Shown: positions 18,585 through 27,380, counted from the first letter of the stretch. The stretch is 64,000 nt of DNA from Paenibacillus pinisoli (GCF_003605435.1 NZ_QXQB01000001.1:1488001-1552000), one strand, 5' to 3'. Made by a program: numbers and translations. The notes: generated from the sequence alone by a model not told the origin.

Positions 18585-20405
18585 CTAGCCGCCATTAATG
18601 AGAAGTACCGGCCGTTTGGAAGCTGTGGCGTTTTCTTTGGTTGCCAGAACGGCTCCGGCGTCATGGTCAATCCCCACTATACGGAAGGAGAGCGTATCGC
18701 TCGATTGCGAATTCACGAACGAAGTCACATCCAGATAGATGTAGCCCGCTGTGCCCGTTGCTGTAGCGGAGCCTTGGGAAACGCCCGCTTCCGTCGGCTG
18801 ATTCGCATAGGTGATCGTTGCTTCAGACCATGTGTTGTTATAAATGCCTAATGCCCGAATCGGAACGGAGGTTGCGTTGCTATGGATGCTGTCCACATAA
18901 AGCCTGATTTTGGCCGATGTAATCGGACCGGTCACGGATGATTTGATAAACTTCAGATAGCCTTGTCTTGCAAAAGAGAGATTCGGATCGTTTTTCTTCA
19001 CCGTCATTGTCGTTTCTGTGCTGTAATTGATCGTGCTATATGTGCCGCCTCTCACATAGGTGTCAGATACGACAGGCAGGGTCACACCCCCAGTGGAACC
19101 GCCGCCCTGCGCTGTAGGCTTCCACCAGTTGCCTGAGATGTAGAGCAGATTCAGCATGTTATACGAGTCGCTGAAATAGCTGGATTTCGCGTTTTTCATA
19201 TAATCCCAGCCTGCGTTCACCCAAGCCTGATTGCCGCTGCTTGCCGTAGCGCCGGAGATGAATGGGGAAGTAAATACAGCGGAGCTGTATGTGTTAAGCG
19301 CGGTGCCGCTAAGCGAGTAGCCCGCTTTTACATTGGATGGATTATTGCTTGTAGCTCCTTTGATCCATGTCGACATTTTGTCCACGATCGTCTTGCCGCG
19401 AGTCTCGCCGTACATCGCATAGTCCATCACCATTCTGAGCGGCACGCGCGCCGCGTTGTAGTAATACTGGTTCGTCTGCTGGAATTCATTCAGATACCAT
19501 TCCGGTGCAGGCTGTGCCGGAGTATTGACGATAAAGTCCGAGATCAGACCGGTTGTCGGCGCGTAATTGTTGCTCACTTGGGAATACGCCGTATAAAGCG
19601 CGTTGATGACATTCAGCCACGTATTGTCTCCGGTCACTTCGTGGAAGGCGCGCAGATGGCTCATCATCCAGTCGGACGGGCGGGAATTATGCGCAGACTT
19701 GGAATCCCAGTCTCCCAGATTCAACCGATTGTTGTTCGTAACGTTGCTCGATTTGATGGCATTGATCATCTTGGTCGCTTCTTGCAGGTAGTTGATCGTA
19801 CCGCCGGAGCCCCATTGGTTATGGGCCAGAATAAGCGAATATGCAATGTCCAGATCGCCGTCCGTTGCGGAGCTGAAGCTGCCCTGCGCATTGACATGGT
19901 CGGCTACGACCCAGCCCATCAGATTGGAGTTAACGGAGCTTTTGAACGCTCTTGCCGTCTTGAACAATCCGTCGAAGATGGTTTTGGCATTAGGGTCATG
20001 GCCGGCCATCAGGACGGTAATAATCATGCCGTAGCCTTGTCCCTCCGAAGTGCCGAGCGCTACAAAGCCGCCTGGATCGCCTGTAATTTCACCCTTGACG
20101 TAGTAGCCTCCCGGCAGGGAAGACAGATTGTTTTTCAGATACTTTCCTTTCCAATAGTCATAATAGGATGCGACTGCTGTGTTCATAGCTGCCTGTGTCA
20201 CATGATTAGGCTTGATAATGCCGGAGTAGGATACCTGTTGAGGAAATGGTCGCGCCTCGCCCGCTCCATATGCTGTATCTAATAGTAATGATTGCGTTTT
20301 CATTAAAGTCAAGAGCAAAGCCATTACAAGGCTTATCATCATGACTTTCTTCATCATTTTGCCTTTTCCCAAGTCTTTCCCGCAATTAGCCAGATTCGTG
20401 TTCAT
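18585..20405 (-). CDS. Secreted GH8 chitosanase-like enzyme with C-terminal CBM96-like domain
   Basis: 606 residues from an ATG at 20405 preceded by TTGGAGGTG. After a signal peptide comes the GH8 domain (about 55-425): SYSGIIKPNHVTQ, LGTSEGQGYGMIITVLMAGH (acid Glu near 119), SATDGDLDIAYSL and YYYNAARVPLRMVMDYAM. From memory, these blocks closely resemble GH8 chitosanases of Bacillus (EC 3.2.1.132). The Asn in YYYNAAR sits where classic cellulases carry the Asp base, which marks subfamily GH8b. The C-terminal 165 residues (TLPVVSDTYVRGG to ASKRPVLLI) look like a DNRLRE/CBM96 carbohydrate-binding domain. There is no SLH, so the protein is released rather than anchored. It follows the LacI gene by 82 nt. 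Confidence 0.9.
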   Translation of the reverse strand: MNTNLANCGKDLGKGKMMKKVMMISLVMALLLTLMKTQSLLLDTAYGAGEARPFPQQVSYSGIIKPNHVTQAAMNTAVASYYDYWKGKYLKNNLSSLPGGYYVKGEITGDPGGFVALGTSEGQGYGMIITVLMAGHDPNAKTIFDGLFKTARAFKSSVNSNLMGWVVADHVNAQGSFSSATDGDLDIAYSLILAHNQWGSGGTINYLQEATKMINAIKSSNVTNNNRLNLGDWDSKSAHNSRPSDWMMSHLRAFHEVTGDNTWLNVINALYTAYSQVSNNYAPTTGLISDFIVNTPAQPAPEWYLNEFQQTNQYYYNAARVPLRMVMDYAMYGETRGKTIVDKMSTWIKGATSNNPSNVKAGYSLSGTALNTYSSAVFTSPFISGATASSGNQAWVNAGWDYMKNAKSSYFSDSYNMLNLLYISGNWWKPTAQGGGSTGGVTLPVVSDTYVRGGTYSTINYSTETTMTVKKNDPNLSFARQGYLKFIKSSVTGPITSAKIRLYVDSIHSNATSVPIRALGIYNNTWSEATITYANQPTEAGVSQGSATATGTAGYIYLDVTSFVNSQSSDTLSFRIVGIDHDAGAVLATKENATASKRPVLLINGG

Positions 20406-20487
20406 CACGACACCTCCAACGGTTATATGAGACTTGAAGAAGAAACCGAGCAAGCCTTGCTCATCGCTATGCTATTCCTTACGCTCT

Positions 20488-21495
20488 TTACGGACGGTTC
20501 AGCCTTCTTGTCGACTCCCTGACAATCAGCTCCGGCTGAAGCTTGATATGCTCTGCACCATCTTGAGTATGCTCTTCCTTGCTCCCGATCTGCTTGAGCA
20601 GCAGCTCAATGGCCTGGGCGCCGATCGATTCGACAGGCTGGCGTACGGTTGTAAGCCAAGGCCTCAGCTGAGTGGCGAACAACTGGTCATCGTATCCCAC
20701 TACCGACACATCGTCGGGGATGCGAAGCCCGTTGTTCTTCAGCGCGTCCATCACGCCGAATGCCATCATATCGTCGCCTGCGAAGACAGCCGTTGGCAGG
20801 CTTCCCGTCTGCAGCCATCGCTCTGCAATGTCATAGCCCGACGGAATATCGAAGTTGCCTTGTTCGATCCAAGGCTCCAAGCCCGCTTCCGACATAGCTG
20901 CCTTATAGCCGCGAACCCTCTCCTTGCTGCTGAGAAAAGAATCAGAGCCGCAGATATGGGCGATAGAGACATGACCAAGCTCAATCAGATGCTTCGTCGC
21001 CTCGTAGCCACCGCGGAAGTTGTCCACTTGTACGGAAGGCGCGAGCGAATGCTCCTGCTGATTGTCGACAAGCACGTAAGGGATATTTTTGCGTGTCAAT
21101 TCTTGCTCGTATCTCTCTTCGTTAATCGGGGACAGCACGATTACGCCGTCTACCCGATCCTCTTGAAATATAGCATTATGCATATCATTCTCATCTTCTT
21201 GCGAGATGAAGAGCGCCAGCAAGTAGTGATGCTCCGCCATCTTGTCGTTAATCTCCTTCACCACCGCATCGAGGAAAGAGTCGTTCAGCGTCATAATGGC
21301 AATACCGATTACGCCAGTCTTTCCCCGTGCGAGGCTGCGGGCGGCGGCGCTGGGCGAATAGCCAAGCTCCTTCATCGCCTGAAGCACCTTTTGCCGATTC
21401 TTCTCCCGCACCGTTCCCGCATTATTAATGACCCGTGACACCGTCACAACCGACAGTCCCGATTTGCGTGCCACGTCGAATATGTTCACTTTCAT
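20488..21495 (-). CDS. LacI family transcriptional regulator
   Basis: 335 residues. The N-terminal helix-turn-helix reads VNIFDVARKSGLSVVTVSRV, with hinge YSPSAAARSLA, followed by a periplasmic-binding-protein-like effector domain (GVIGIAIMTLNDS, VYGV-type and GYDDQLFATQL motifs). It lies between two GH8 genes on the same strand (98 nt after one, 82 nt before the next) and probably represses the cluster until an oligosaccharide binds. Candidate operators are the three palindromic GCGCTT-type boxes at 23548-23685. Confidence 0.93.
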   Translation of the reverse strand: MKVNIFDVARKSGLSVVTVSRVINNAGTVREKNRQKVLQAMKELGYSPSAAARSLARGKTGVIGIAIMTLNDSFLDAVVKEINDKMAEHHYLLALFISQEDENDMHNAIFQEDRVDGVIVLSPINEERYEQELTRKNIPYVLVDNQQEHSLAPSVQVDNFRGGYEATKHLIELGHVSIAHICGSDSFLSSKERVRGYKAAMSEAGLEPWIEQGNFDIPSGYDIAERWLQTGSLPTAVFAGDDMMAFGVMDALKNNGLRIPDDVSVVGYDDQLFATQLRPWLTTVRQPVESIGAQAIELLLKQIGSKEEHTQDGAEHIKLQPELIVRESTRRLNRP

Positions 21496-21593
21496 CCGTG
21501 CTTCTCTCCTTGCGATAGTACCGCGTATCTCTTAACGATATCACATTTTGAGCGAAGTTGGCAGTCCTGCTGCCCACGGATCGAATCGATGTC

Positions 21594-23513
21594 CTAAGCG
21601 CCCGCTAGCGTTCTCAGCAGTGAAATCGCTTCTGCGCGGGTAAGCGCAGCATCCGGTCCGAACGGCTTCGATTGCGGCTGGAAGAAGGCAACGCCCGCTT
21701 CGCCAAGCGCCAGAATCGATGGTTTGGCCCATGCAGGTATAGCGGCATCATCCGAGAAGCCTGTTGCAGCGGCTTCAGAAGACAGCTCCAGCTTCTTCGC
21801 AGATGCGAGCACGACAGCCGCTTCCGCTCTGGTCAGCTTCTGCGCCGGCAGGAACTCAGAGCCAAAGAGTCCGTTCGCAATGCCAGCTTCTACGAGCTGC
21901 GCCACATAACGGCTCGCCCAAGGCGCGATTGAAGCTTTGTCCTCGAATGGCAGCGCCGCTCCATTGCCCGCAAGCTTCAGCGTCTTCGCCAGCATGACGG
22001 AGAATTCAGCACGGGATACGCCTTCATCCGGTCTGAATGTTCCGTTCGGGTAGCCATTCACAATTCCCTCTGCAAGCGATTTCACGATATCCGATTCAGC
22101 CGCATGGCCTGCAATATCCGTAGAAGCGATGCCTGTTGGCGACCACCAGTTGCCGGATACCACGATCATGCTAAGGAGACGGATCGAGTTGCCATAATAA
22201 TATCTCCATTCCAGCGCTACAGAGTTCGCTTCCTCTGTATGGTAGTCCCACAGATCGTTCAGCCACTGCTGATTGCTCTTGTCGATCATCGCGCTGACCA
22301 TGAGCGGAGCCGTAAATTCAAGGCCGCCATCCCACTCGCTCAGCTTCTTCTCGCCGTCAAGCGAATAGCCGGACCATACTTCGTATGGCGCGTTATGCTT
22401 GCCCGATACAAAAGCATTCAGCGTAGACAATTGATCATACGCTCTCTTATCGCCCGTCAGCAGGAAGTCGGAGGAAATCCGCCAAGGTGTACGGCAAGAG
22501 TTGTAGTTGTACGCGCCGTCATGTTCCGACTCCAGGAAATTTCCGCTTTCCGACGTCCACTTGAATTCCGATACCGGCTTGTATTTGCCGTCCGCATCGC
22601 GGTAGACGAAGTCCGGCAGCAAGCCTGTCTTCGGACTGTACGTTTTGTGCACGTCATCCACAATGCCGTATGTCGTCTCGATCACGTTCAACCAGCGCTT
22701 ATCGCCAGTCGCCTTATAGAATTCCTTCAAGTGCTGCAGCATGAAGTCCGAAGGACGGGAAGCAGGCTTGAAGCTTGGCTCGCTGTCGGAGATTGGAACC
22801 CAATCGCCCAGCTGCAGGTGGAAGTGCTCCGGATGAACTTCGCTCTCCATAATCGCGTTAATCACTTTGACCGCTTCGCCTTTGTAATTGATTGCGCCTG
22901 CGCTGCCCCATTGCTTGTCAGCCAGCAGCAGCGCATAAGCGATGTCCATATCTCCGTCAATAGCGGAATCAGTGCCGTTGACATCGATGATCTTGCCGTC
23001 CCTGTCGGCTTGCTGCCAAGCCATCAGATCAGGGTGCAGCTCGCTCGGATGTGCGCGGAAAAAGCGGTACATGCCGTCAAAGATTTTTTTTGCTTCCGGA
23101 TCATGTCCGGCCATTAGCGCTGTAATCATCATGCCATAGCCATGTGCTTCAGATACGGTAATGGCATCCCCGCTCCAGCCTCCGTCGTTGTACCAGATAT
23201 AATACTGGCTGTCATTGTACGGATTTTTCTTAATGTATTTCAGCTTATACTGGTCATACAGCAATGCAACCTCTGCATCCATCTGCTTCTGGGTCACATG
23301 GCTCGGCTTGATGCTGCCTTCCGCATAGCTCATATGCTGAGGGAAGGGTCTAAGCGGCTGTTCCGACTCGCCCGCGCCGCCTGCTGCGCCTGCGGCATGC
23401 CCGATCGGAGCCAAGGTAAGAGATAAGACCAGGGCAACGACCAGCACCATGATGGAGATAATCGCCACCGGTGAGTAAGGCTTGTAGGAATCACGAATCT
23501 TCACGTTCATCAT
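21594..23513 (-). CDS. S-layer-anchored GH8 endoglucanase-like enzyme
   Basis: About 639 residues. ATG codons at 23513 and 23510 both fit the AAAGG site; a GTG at 23516 is too close. Signal peptide to about residue 38 (LTLAPIGHAAGA). GH8 domain about 54-461: SIKPSHVTQKQMDAE, VSEAHGYGMMITALM (Glu near 121), SAIDGDMDIAYALL and YNYNSCRTPWRISSDFL. Three SLH domains follow (about 470-639), ending RAEAISLLRTLAGA. It is the first gene of the cluster, so it is expected to be the most directly regulated. Substrate is probably a beta-glucan or chitosan; Asn replaces Asp at the classic base position, as in its two neighbours. Confidence 0.92.
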   Translation of the reverse strand: MMNVKIRDSYKPYSPVAIISIMVLVVALVLSLTLAPIGHAAGAAGGAGESEQPLRPFPQHMSYAEGSIKPSHVTQKQMDAEVALLYDQYKLKYIKKNPYNDSQYYIWYNDGGWSGDAITVSEAHGYGMMITALMAGHDPEAKKIFDGMYRFFRAHPSELHPDLMAWQQADRDGKIIDVNGTDSAIDGDMDIAYALLLADKQWGSAGAINYKGEAVKVINAIMESEVHPEHFHLQLGDWVPISDSEPSFKPASRPSDFMLQHLKEFYKATGDKRWLNVIETTYGIVDDVHKTYSPKTGLLPDFVYRDADGKYKPVSEFKWTSESGNFLESEHDGAYNYNSCRTPWRISSDFLLTGDKRAYDQLSTLNAFVSGKHNAPYEVWSGYSLDGEKKLSEWDGGLEFTAPLMVSAMIDKSNQQWLNDLWDYHTEEANSVALEWRYYYGNSIRLLSMIVVSGNWWSPTGIASTDIAGHAAESDIVKSLAEGIVNGYPNGTFRPDEGVSRAEFSVMLAKTLKLAGNGAALPFEDKASIAPWASRYVAQLVEAGIANGLFGSEFLPAQKLTRAEAAVVLASAKKLELSSEAAATGFSDDAAIPAWAKPSILALGEAGVAFFQPQSKPFGPDAALTRAEAISLLRTLAGA

Positions 23514-23547
23514 CACTGCCTTTCAGTAAATAGTTGAGAACTAAAAA

Positions 23548-23685
23548 TTTAAGCGCTTTAACTTTCAATGTGCCAAACTCCCTTGCCTATTGTGCCACCC
23601 CCACTCCCTTCCCAATGAAAGCGCTTATACACGTATTGTAAAATTGTGCTATATGAAAGTCAACAAGAAAATTAAAGCGTTTAAA
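23548..23685. promoter_or_regulatory. Three LacI/CcpA-like operator boxes upstream of GH8 cluster
   Basis: TTTAAGCGCTTTAA (23548-23561), AAAGCGCTTAT (23618-23628) and TTAAAGCGTTTAAA (23672-23685) are near-palindromes centred on GC, as recognised by LacI-family proteins. They lie within 175 bp upstream of the first GH8 gene, whose own regulator is a LacI member. Spacing between centres is about 68 and 56 bp, which allows looping. A catabolite-control (CcpA) role is the alternative. Confidence 0.65.
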
Positions 23686-23820
23686 CTTTTCGTTTAACTG
23701 GCACAATTTTCGGGGTGTTTTCAATACTATGGTGCGTCCATCCTGTTTATTCTAACGGCAACTGGCTTCTTCAATCAGCCCCTGCCTTCAAAGCTTCACA
23801 TTTAAAGGGCATGATTTTGT

Positions 23821-23881
23821 TTGACAACATTATGTTGCATATGATTTAATATCCTATGCAACATAATGAGAATGACTATCA
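23821..23881 (+). promoter_or_regulatory. Promoter, 14-bp inverted repeat and Fur box of siderophore-binding gene
   Basis: TTGACA (23821-23826) and TTTAAT (23845-23850), 18 bp apart, form a plausible sigma-A promoter. A long dyad follows: CATTATGTTGCATA (23828-23841) and its exact reverse complement TATGCAACATAATG (23855-23868), separated by 13 bp. Touching it is TGAGAATGACTATCA (23867-23881), a Fur box with two mismatches to TGATAATNATTATCA. Fur repression under iron sufficiency is expected. The dyad may be a site for a second regulator. Confidence 0.75.
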
Positions 23882-23910
23882 TCATCAATAGAAAGGTTGG
23901 CGTTCCAACA

Positions 23911-24864
23911 ATGAATCGAAAGTTACTTGCCCCATTTATACTTATCATGGTGCTGATCATCAGCGCCTGCGGAAGCAACAACAATACCGCGAACAATCCA
24001 TCTCCGTCCCCAAGCCCGAGCGAATCGGCCGATGCCGGCAACAATGGCGCCAGCGGCACGATAACCTATCAATCCGAGCTTGGTCCGGTAGAAGTGCCTG
24101 CTAATCCGCAGCGTATCGTCGCGCTGTCCAGCGCACCGAATTTGCTCTCGCTTGGCGCTAAGCTCGTCGGGGTCGACGAGTGGACATACGGCAATCCCCT
24201 CTTCACCGAAATGCTGACAGACACGACTGTCGTGTCGGATACGAACCTGGAGAAGATTCTAGAGCTTGAGCCGGATCTGATCCTGGCTGGCGCTCAACTG
24301 AACAATATCAGCAAACTGCAGGAGATTGCTCCAACTGTCGTATACACATGGGGCAAAAATGATTATTTGACGCAACAGCTGGAAGTCGGCAAGCTCATCA
24401 ACAAAGAAAAAGAAGCGCAAGCATGGATCGAAGATTTCTCCAAACGTGCTGAAGAGCTGGGCAAGAAAGTGAAAGAGAAAATCGGCGAAAATGCTACCGT
24501 ATCGGTCATCGAAGTTGGCGACAACAAGACGTTCTACGTATTCGGCAACAACTTTGCACGCGGCACCGAGCTGATCTACCAAGCTATGGGGTTGAATATG
24601 CCTGAAAAAGTAAAACAAGACGCGCTTGAAAGCGGCTTGTTCACGCTATCGACTGAAGTACTGGACCAATATGCCGGCGACTGGATTATCCTGAGCCGCA
24701 ACTCGAAGGCTGACGTTTCCTTCATGGAGATGGAGACGTGGAAGAACATCCCTGCAGTGAAGAACGGCCATGTGATCGAGATCGATACAGAAGCTTCGTC
24801 TTACAGCGATCCTACTACACTCGAAAACCTGTTTAAGATTTTTGAAGCAGGATTTTTGAAGTAA
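23911..24864 (+). CDS. Iron-siderophore ABC transporter substrate-binding lipoprotein
   Basis: 317 residues from the ATG at 23911 (GAAAGGTTGG ribosome site). Signal peptide with lipobox LIISAC, then a Ser/Pro/Asn linker (NNPSPSPSPSESAD). The body is FepB/FhuD-like: VEVPANPQRIVALSSAPNLL, LVGVDEWTYG, ILELEPDLILAG and ELIYQAMGLNMPEK. It binds a ferric siderophore outside the cell. No permease or ATPase gene is next to it, so it must use a transporter encoded elsewhere. Transcription is probably Fur-controlled (see the upstream box). It resembles the lipoprotein at 60091 in the same window. Confidence 0.92.
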   Translation: MNRKLLAPFILIMVLIISACGSNNNTANNPSPSPSPSESADAGNNGASGTITYQSELGPVEVPANPQRIVALSSAPNLLSLGAKLVGVDEWTYGNPLFTEMLTDTTVVSDTNLEKILELEPDLILAGAQLNNISKLQEIAPTVVYTWGKNDYLTQQLEVGKLINKEKEAQAWIEDFSKRAEELGKKVKEKIGENATVSVIEVGDNKTFYVFGNNFARGTELIYQAMGLNMPEKVKQDALESGLFTLSTEVLDQYAGDWIILSRNSKADVSFMEMETWKNIPAVKNGHVIEIDTEASSYSDPTTLENLFKIFEAGFLK

Positions 24865-24876
24865 TATATCACTCGC

Positions 24877-24914
24877 AAAAAGACCGGGATTGCCTAAGGC
24901 ATCCCGGTCTTTTT
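24877..24914 (+). terminator. Rho-independent terminator after siderophore-binding gene
   Basis: AAAAAGACCGGGAT pairs with ATCCCGGTCTTTTT, extended inward by a TGCC/GGC pair, and ends in a T run. The A run on the other side lets it also stop minus-strand transcription from the immunity gene at 24937. Confidence 0.93.
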
Positions 24915-24936
24915 CACTTATTCAAAGACAACAATT

Positions 24937-25317
24937 TCAATCTCTGCACATTAAATGATCAACCTCATAGCCAAGCTGACTAAGTATCCCTAGCCCATCA
25001 TTAAACTCCAGCCTCGTTGTCTCGTTCCATCCGTTTTTCAACCCAAACATTACAAGCTTCTTAACTATTTTTGGGTAATTTAAGTTGAATTTTTCAAAAG
25101 TTTCAGTCTCTAAATTCTTCAAAGGAATCCCAACTAACAGGGGACTCCCCATAATGGGGTCATCCCATGTACAAAAGAGATATGAACAGGTGATGTTCTT
25201 CCGTTCCTTAAAAGAGATTACGAGAGAGATTTCGCTCATACCTTGATTATACTTTTCATTAATTACATAGGCGTATATAGTCTCGCCAATCGTAATTTCC
25301 CTTGTCTTTTTCTTCAT
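24937..25317 (-). CDS. Small hypothetical protein, probable orphan immunity protein
   Basis: 126 residues, no signal peptide, no membrane segment. Start at 25317 has AAGGTGC at good spacing. The protein mixes beta (ITIGETIYAYVINEK, SEISLVISFKERKNI) and helix (YPKIVKKLVMFGLKNGW), a build common in toxin-immunity proteins, but I do not recognise the family. It is the last member of the AT-rich island of toxin tails and immunity genes, and the island context is the main reason for the functional guess. Confidence 0.6.
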   Translation of the reverse strand: MKKKTREITIGETIYAYVINEKYNQGMSEISLVISFKERKNITCSYLFCTWDDPIMGSPLLVGIPLKNLETETFEKFNLNYPKIVKKLVMFGLKNGWNETTRLEFNDGLGILSQLGYEVDHLMCRD

Positions 25318-25613
25318 GATTTATGCACCTTATCAGCCAAATTTCCTATAGATAACTAAAAATAACTGTCCCCAAAACACCCTCCCTCCAACTTTCCCAA
25401 ATCCCTTCCCCACAAGGGTCACCGCCAATTCTTAGATAAAAATCCCTGTCCCAAAAACGCTGAGAAAAAGACCTGAAAACTGGAATAAAACTGGTTCAAT
25501 TCTGAACGAAACCGAATAATAATTCGTGTCCCTGAAGGGGGAGGAAACCGCCTGAGGGTTCATTCGGCACTGGGTAGCCCTTCAAAATAGAAACCTTGAA
25601 AGGGCAAAGCTAG
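25318..25613 (-). other. Intergenic, remnant of a toxin-module boundary
   Basis: No intact gene. On the minus strand the stretch near 25559-25579 contains a 21-bp boundary word (TTCATTCGGCACTGGGTAGCC on the plus strand, split here as TTCATTCGGCA and CTGGGTAGCC) that recurs elsewhere in the island. It reads in one frame as GYPVPNEPSGGFLPLQGHE before a stop. Beside it (25585-25595) is half of the CCTTGA-type hairpin seen after the other immunity genes. Confidence 0.5.
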
Positions 25614-26066
25614 CTATAAATTAATTGCTAGAATCAAATTATCGGCTACTTCTTTGAGATTCCATTTGGAAAGCACAAAAAGTCCTTCATAAAACTGGTC
25701 TATTTGAACCTCCTTGCTAACAATTGTATCTTCCTCGATATTTTCTGAAGCACAAGATATAATAATTAACTTCAATGATTTAATATTAATCGCACTACAA
25801 AAATCAGTGATTTCTTCCCTAAGATTGACCAATTCGATTGGTGGATTTTCTTCTTCCTTCCAATCTTCAATTACACCTACAAATTCTTGGTCAAATAGCT
25901 CGATTACTTTTTCCTCAAGGAGTGGACTCAAATACGTTAGCTTCTTAATTGCTATTTCTTCTTTTAGTAAAACTTTCATTCCAAATTGAGCTACTTCGTT
26001 CTTCAATTCTGCTTCATCACAACTGAAAGTAAGGAACTGGGAGCAATCAAAAATCACATAAGACAT
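25614..26066 (-). CDS. Hypothetical protein, probable immunity partner of Rhs toxin remnant
   Basis: 150 residues from the ATG at 26066, which has GAGAGAGGTG upstream; the frame is open further up but without a site. Acidic and Glu-rich (DWKEEENPPIELVNLREEI), cytoplasmic. It begins 17 nt after the stop codon of a degraded Rhs toxin tail (26083), the standard toxin-then-immunity order. I do not recognise the immunity family. Confidence 0.65.
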   Translation of the reverse strand: MSYVIFDCSQFLTFSCDEAELKNEVAQFGMKVLLKEEIAIKKLTYLSPLLEEKVIELFDQEFVGVIEDWKEEENPPIELVNLREEITDFCSAINIKSLKLIIISCASENIEEDTIVSKEVQIDQFYEGLFVLSKWNLKEVADNLILAINL

Positions 26067-26082
26067 GATACACCTCTCTCGG

Positions 26083-26740
26083 TTAAGGCCTATACTTCCC
26101 ATTAATACGATAATCATAAAGTTGACTAACATCTTTCTTAGTTGGAGATGTTACTCCTCCATTTTTTTTACTCCCAACAGAACCTCTTATGTTTCCTGAA
26201 CGGTCAACATTTCTTAGAGTTTGATGAACATGAGGGGATAGACTAAGTGCAGATCGCTAACATATCTTTTGAATTGCCCCCTGATTTTAATGCCGGCGCC
26301 AACAACAGCTCCTGCCACTGCTCCTACTGCTGCAGCAACAAAATTAAAGAAATATCCTGTAGGGTCATCATACATCACGGATTCATTTTAAACGTAAACA
26401 TACAGATTCAAGCTAAGTGGATCATTAGGATCTCCATAGTGGATCCTCACTTATGAAGCGAGCAATACTGGAATCATCTAACGGACGTTTAAATAATAAT
26501 GTCCTGTCTTACTGTCATATTGATAACCTGCATAGCGTATCGGGCTATCCATTTTACCCGTGCTTGTCGTTAACTGTCCCGCTGCATTAAAATACTTCGT
26601 CGAAGAAGCAGAGGTTTACCAAAACATCACCATAAGCGGTTCTCAACAGTCCCGTTGTGTCTCGTAAGCTGTAACATCGGCATGACCATGACCATCATTC
26701 ATGTGTTATTGGTTAAATTATGGATCCATCCAACACTGGG
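26083..26740 (-). pseudogene. Degraded Rhs core domain and toxin tail
   Basis: Reading the minus strand in shifting frames recovers the RHS core: DTTGLLRTAYGD, NAAGQLTTSTGK, SPIRYAGYQYDSKTGHYYL, SSIARFISEDP, GDPNDPLSLNLYVYV, ESVMYDDPTGYFF, then a Gly/Ala-rich pre-toxin segment and a tail ending TSPTKKDVSQLYDYRINGK, stop at 26083. At least three frame changes and one in-frame TAA interrupt it. The upstream two thirds of an Rhs protein are absent. This is direct evidence that the island derives from polymorphic toxins exported by Gram-positive Rhs/WapA-type proteins. Confidence 0.85.
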
Positions 26741-26772
26741 TAGCCAAACAAGATTTCTCTAATTACTGATAA

Positions 26773-27072
26773 CTAATTTCTCTCTATGCTTGAAGCCCAC
26801 TGTCTGAAATAATTTAATATCTCTTCTAAATTCCCCACTCCCCCTGCACCATAGAACATTCCATCCCTAACTTCACAGTAATACCAATCTTCTTCATTTC
26901 TTTCATCATTAATTACTTCAAAATGCTCATTTTCAAGATAAGTCTCCACTAAATCGATCTTTACAGTCCAACCAGGATTGTCAATTGTATCAATTTTAAC
27001 TCCATAAATATGTTCCCAATCGCCGTTACAGTTTTCAAAATACCAATTTTGAATCCACTTTAATATGTCCAT
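26773..27072 (-). CDS. Imm53 family immunity protein (copy 1)
   Basis: 99 residues (ATG at 27072 fits the AAAGG site; an ATG at 27078 is only two bases from it). The protein carries the Imm53 pattern: ILKWIQNWYFENCNGDWEH, GVKIDTIDNPGW, EEDWYYCEVRDG, FYGAGGVGNLEEIL and YFRQW. Imm53 proteins neutralise a toxin delivered by polymorphic toxin systems. The stop codon of a related toxin tail overlaps its start region. A second, very similar copy lies at 28713. Confidence 0.85.
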   Translation of the reverse strand: MDILKWIQNWYFENCNGDWEHIYGVKIDTIDNPGWTVKIDLVETYLENEHFEVINDERNEEDWYYCEVRDGMFYGAGGVGNLEEILNYFRQWASSIERN

Positions 27073-27074
27073 CT

Positions 27075-27380
27075 TCATCGCCTTTTCTTTGGGATTTCAT
27101 TCGGGTACGCCGCTCTAACTCCTCCAGGAATTGACTTACCATTTACATGTGACGTAGGAATTTCTTTACCTGTTAGCTTGTTATGATGACCTTTGGCTAT
27201 TCCATCATAACGTTGATCCTTTTCAAAACCACTGGGATTTAATGAATTGACTCTATAAGTCTAATTTGAAACTTAATGAGCATTTGGATTTCTTTTTAGA
27301 ACCGTATGGTTTCCTGTTGCTTTTTTGGTGCCTTGAAAGGCTTGAAGCCCTCCAAGGTAACTCGTATCAAACTCCCCACA
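27075..27380 (-). pseudogene. Toxin C-terminal domain remnant paired with Imm53 copy 1
   Basis: A single minus-strand frame reads EFDTSYLGGLQAFQGTKKA, TGNHTVLKRNPNAH, stop, VSN, stop, TYRVNSLNPSGFEKDQRY, DGIAKGHHNKLTGKEIPTSH and VNGKSIPGGVRAAYPNEIP before its terminal TGA at 27075. So the tail is in one frame but broken by TAA and TAG. His-rich KGHHNK and TSHVNGK look like catalytic motifs of a nuclease-type toxin, which is inference. No delivery domains are attached, so this is an orphan tip. Confidence 0.75.

Noticed and set aside
25318..25613. Small gene reading GYPVPNEPSGGFLPLQGHE
   Set aside because: The frame lacks a start codon and is part of a recurring boundary sequence; it was treated as a repeat, not a gene.
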